9,182 bases of DNA from positions 1 to 9,182 of the forward strand of contig CAYQJO010000177.1 of NCBI GenBank assembly GCA_964417785.1. The letters are read 5' to 3'. The position numbers and the translations under genes are program-made. The notes under the pieces were generated by a model, which had not been told where the DNA came from, made no database searches, and was given only the letters and a program-made list of their open reading frames with translations. Shown in pieces: positions 7,660 to 9,182 of the stretch (the first letter of the stretch is position 1; the number at the start of each line of letters is the position of its first letter). Source of the DNA: DAOTUL01 sp034437435 (GTDB taxonomy: Bacteria > Chloroflexota > Anaerolineae > Aggregatilineales > Phototrophicaceae).

Positions 7660-7673
7660 ACTCACCATCCCAT

Positions 7674-7746
7674 GGGGGCGTGGTGTAGCGGTTAACATGC
7701 CACCCTGTCAAGGTGGAGATCGCGGGTTCGAATCCCGTCGCTCCCG
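7674..7746 (+). tRNA. trnD: tRNA-Asp (anticodon GTC)
   Basis: A 73-base cloverleaf. The acceptor stem GGGGGCG (7674-7680) pairs with CGCTCCC (7739-7745) with one G-T wobble; the discriminator is G7746. The D stem is GTGT/ACAT (7683-7686 with 7695-7698). The anticodon stem CCACC/GGTGG encloses the loop CTGTCAA with GTC at 7707-7709. The T arm is GCGGG-TTCGAAT-CCCGT (7722-7738). CCA is not encoded, so the 3' end must be added enzymatically. It reads GAC/GAU codons for aspartate. Confidence 0.97.
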
Positions 7747-7759
7747 CATGTGTATACCT

Positions 7760-7792
7760 CAGAGTCGGCTTCGTCCGGCTCTGTTGTATTTT
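7760..7792 (+). terminator. Intrinsic terminator after tRNA-Asp
   Basis: The stem CAGAGTCGG (7760-7768) pairs with CCGGCTCTG (7775-7783), 9 bp including one G-T wobble, around a 6-base loop CTTCGT. It is followed by the T-rich tract TTGTATTTT (7784-7792). It lies 14 bases after the tRNA and likely ends the tRNA transcript and any pulA read-through. Confidence 0.8.
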
Positions 7793-8067
7793 CACCTAAA
7801 ACCACATGATAGATCAGACACACTGCATGAGCAGTTGTTACTCCAAAAAACTGGGGGGGGAGACCAACTTTTGACTCTATTTTACCGGGGGGTTGACCAA
7901 GATATTAATTTTATATTAAGTTTATATACAAATAAATTAATTTAACCCTCATTAACTTTAATCCAAAGTGCCGAAGAATTTAAGATGCATTCGCTATCTT
8001 CAACATCGAAGTGTTACGTTGATGCTGCGATTGACAGTTCACACAATTTCCTATAGGGGGAATCTAA
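7793..8067 (+). promoter_or_regulatory. AT-rich leader upstream of the PhoX-like gene
   Basis: About 275 bases without a credible gene. Composition falls sharply to AT-rich from about 7898 to 7990, unlike the flanking genes. Two G-runs each lead into GACCAA: eight G at 7853-7860 (GACCAA at 7862-7867) and six G at 7887-7892 (GACCAA at 7895-7900), 33 bases apart. TTAACC (7942-7947) and TTAACT (7952-7957) form a 10-bp-spaced direct repeat. TAAATTAATTTA (7933-7944) is a perfect palindrome. Several -10-like hexamers exist (for example TAAGAT 7981-7986), and TTGATG (8019-8024) is 17 bases before CACAAT (8042-8047). I cannot choose one promoter with confidence. AGGGGG at 8055-8060 is the Shine-Dalgarno for the gene at 8068. 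Confidence 0.5.
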
Positions 8068-9182
8068 ATGTCTAAGCGTTTTGTTATCCTGAGTGTACTG
8101 GTTGCGCTCACACTCCTTATCCTTTCCGCCGTTTCCGCACAAGATGAACCCACAGGTGCTATGATTGACCTGGATCACCCGTATGCCGCTTTCCTGGAAA
8201 GCCGCGCCTACGGTGCCTCCCTGGGTGCCACCGCTGAGTTCCGCAAGATGGAATGGGTTGTCATCGATGCCGACAACATGAAGCTCTACTTGGCGATGAG
8301 TGAAGTCGCCCGTGGTATGAGCGACGGTGAAGGCGATGTCAACGTCGACGAGAACCTGTGCGGTACCGTTTATGTTGGCGACATCGATGAGAGCATGAAC
8401 GTAGCCAGCCTGCGCCCGCTCGTCATCGGCGGTCCGTTTGATCCCAACAACGCCCCGAACGAATGCGATGTCAACAACATCTCCGGACCCGACGGTCTGG
8501 CCGTAGACGGTCGCGGTCGCCTGTGGATCGGTGAGGACACCGGCAACCATCTGAACAACATGATCTGGGTCTACGACCCGGCTGATGGTTCACTGAAGCG
8601 CTTCGGCTACACCCCGCTGGGTGCCGAAGTGACCGGCCTGTACATCGGCAAAGACGGCAGTCTGTTCGTCAACTCGCAGCATCCGCGTGCGGAAAATATC
8701 TTCCCGTACAACGCCAGTGTTGTCGGCGTCGTTAACGGCTTCAACGCCAACACCGACGACTTTGAAGACATCCCCGTTCCTGAAGGCGATGCCCAGCGCA
8801 TGATAGGCGTGGCCGCCGGTGAATACCAGGTTCTCATCCGTGCTGGTGATCCTATCCCCAACAGCAGCCAGGGTCATATCGCCGCTGCCGCTTATGATGT
8901 AAACGGCGAGTTCATGGGTGTGGGCAACAACTTCGACGGTAACATGTGGCTGCCCTACAACGAAGCTGGCACCGAAGGCTGGCTGTACAGCAACAACGAA
9001 ATCAACCCCGGCGGCGTCAGCAAACTGAACATCCGCAAGCTGGATGACGGTACCTGGGAAGTGCTGGACGGCGAAATGGTCGATTTCAGCGGTGTGCGTG
9101 GTACCTGGACGAACTGCGGTACCTCCGTTACCCCCTGGAACACCGGTCTAACCGCTGAGGAATACGAACCGTTCGCCGGCGA
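8068..9182 (+). CDS. Secreted PhoX/DUF839-family protein (probable phosphatase), 3' end outside the window
   Basis: The first 371 residues of an exported protein, cut by the window edge. The ATG at 8068 follows AGGGGG by 7 bases. The signal peptide is MSKRFVILSVLVALTLLILSA-VSA-QDE (cleavage near residue 24). PhoX-family phrases are visible: SLGATAEFRKMEWVVID (51-67; like GATKMDRPEWIAV), GPDGLAVDGRGRLWIGED (140-157), AEVTG (186-190), FVNSQHP (200-206), NNEINPGGVSKL (309-320) and TNCGTSVTPWNTGLTAEE (348-365), with Cys350 matching the iron-binding cysteine of PhoX. PhoX enzymes are calcium- and iron-dependent secreted phosphomonoesterases. In canonical PhoX, as I recall it, the Cys/TPW motif comes early and QHP late; here the order is reversed, so activity is inferred with caution. 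TPWNTG replaces the usual TPWGTW. The leader carries TTAAC repeats like those upstream of ugpB. Confidence 0.85.
   Translation, partial: MSKRFVILSVLVALTLLILSAVSAQDEPTGAMIDLDHPYAAFLESRAYGASLGATAEFRKMEWVVIDADNMKLYLAMSEVARGMSDGEGDVNVDENLCGTVYVGDIDESMNVASLRPLVIGGPFDPNNAPNECDVNNISGPDGLAVDGRGRLWIGEDTGNHLNNMIWVYDPADGSLKRFGYTPLGAEVTGLYIGKDGSLFVNSQHPRAENIFPYNASVVGVVNGFNANTDDFEDIPVPEGDAQRMIGVAAGEYQVLIRAGDPIPNSSQGHIAAAAYDVNGEFMGVGNNFDGNMWLPYNEAGTEGWLYSNNEINPGGVSKLNIRKLDDGTWEVLDGEMVDFSGVRGTWTNCGTSVTPWNTGLTAEEYEPFAG

Noticed and set aside
7645..7666. Inverted repeat GGTGGGT/ACTCACC as a pulA terminator
   Set aside because: The stem is only 7 bp with a wobble, there is no T-tract, and it overlaps the tRNA promoter.
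7631..7945. Open frame of 104 codons on the plus strand
   Set aside because: It runs through the tRNA-Asp gene and its terminator, has no Shine-Dalgarno and no recognisable protein features.
8014..8550. Minus-strand open frame of 178 codons
   Set aside because: Antisense to the PhoX-like gene and its ribosome binding site, with no recognisable domain.

Overview
This window looks like a piece of a metagenome-assembled or draft bacterial genome. The moderately GC-rich coding sequence, monoderm-style secreted proteins and the particular PhoX/DUF839 homologue suggest Chloroflexota (Anaerolineae-like). That placement rests on remembered family resemblance and is tentative. The window contains one scaffold gap (100 N) with an assembly artefact around it.

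Layout. Positions 10-4041 on the minus strand form a three-gene ABC importer operon in the order binding protein, permease 1, permease 2. All three proteins resemble the sn-glycerol-3-phosphate system UgpB-UgpA-UgpE more closely than maltose MalE-F-G. The genes are nearly contiguous or overlapping, and no ATPase gene is present. The ugpA gene is interrupted by the gap. Removing the artefactual segment 1503-1770 restores one open frame of about 515-519 codons. The restored protein has a normal UgpA part of about 293 residues, preceded by an unusual six-helix membrane extension of about 220 residues.

Positions 4042-4187 are a short divergent promoter region with TTAACA-like hexamers at 10-11 bp spacing. 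Positions 4188-7634 (plus) encode a complete secreted type I pullulanase of 1148 residues, with two X25-like modules, a pullulanase N2-like domain, CBM48, GH13 and DUF3372-like domains, and a C-terminal membrane anchor. A tRNA-Asp(GTC) gene follows at 7674-7746. Its near-consensus promoter begins in the pullulanase stop codon, and an intrinsic terminator lies downstream. An AT-rich leader of about 275 bp with two G-runs precedes a secreted PhoX/DUF839-family protein that runs off the right edge.

How it may fit together. A Ugp-type importer (phosphodiester/G3P uptake) and a PhoX-type secreted phosphatase are both classic phosphate-starvation functions. Here they flank a surface pullulanase. 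The ugpB upstream region and the leader of the PhoX-like gene share a TTAAC-n-CTC-n-TTAA arrangement resembling PhoP-box spacing. This suggests, but does not prove, phosphate-responsive co-regulation. The PhoX-like protein also carries its family motifs in an apparently permuted order.
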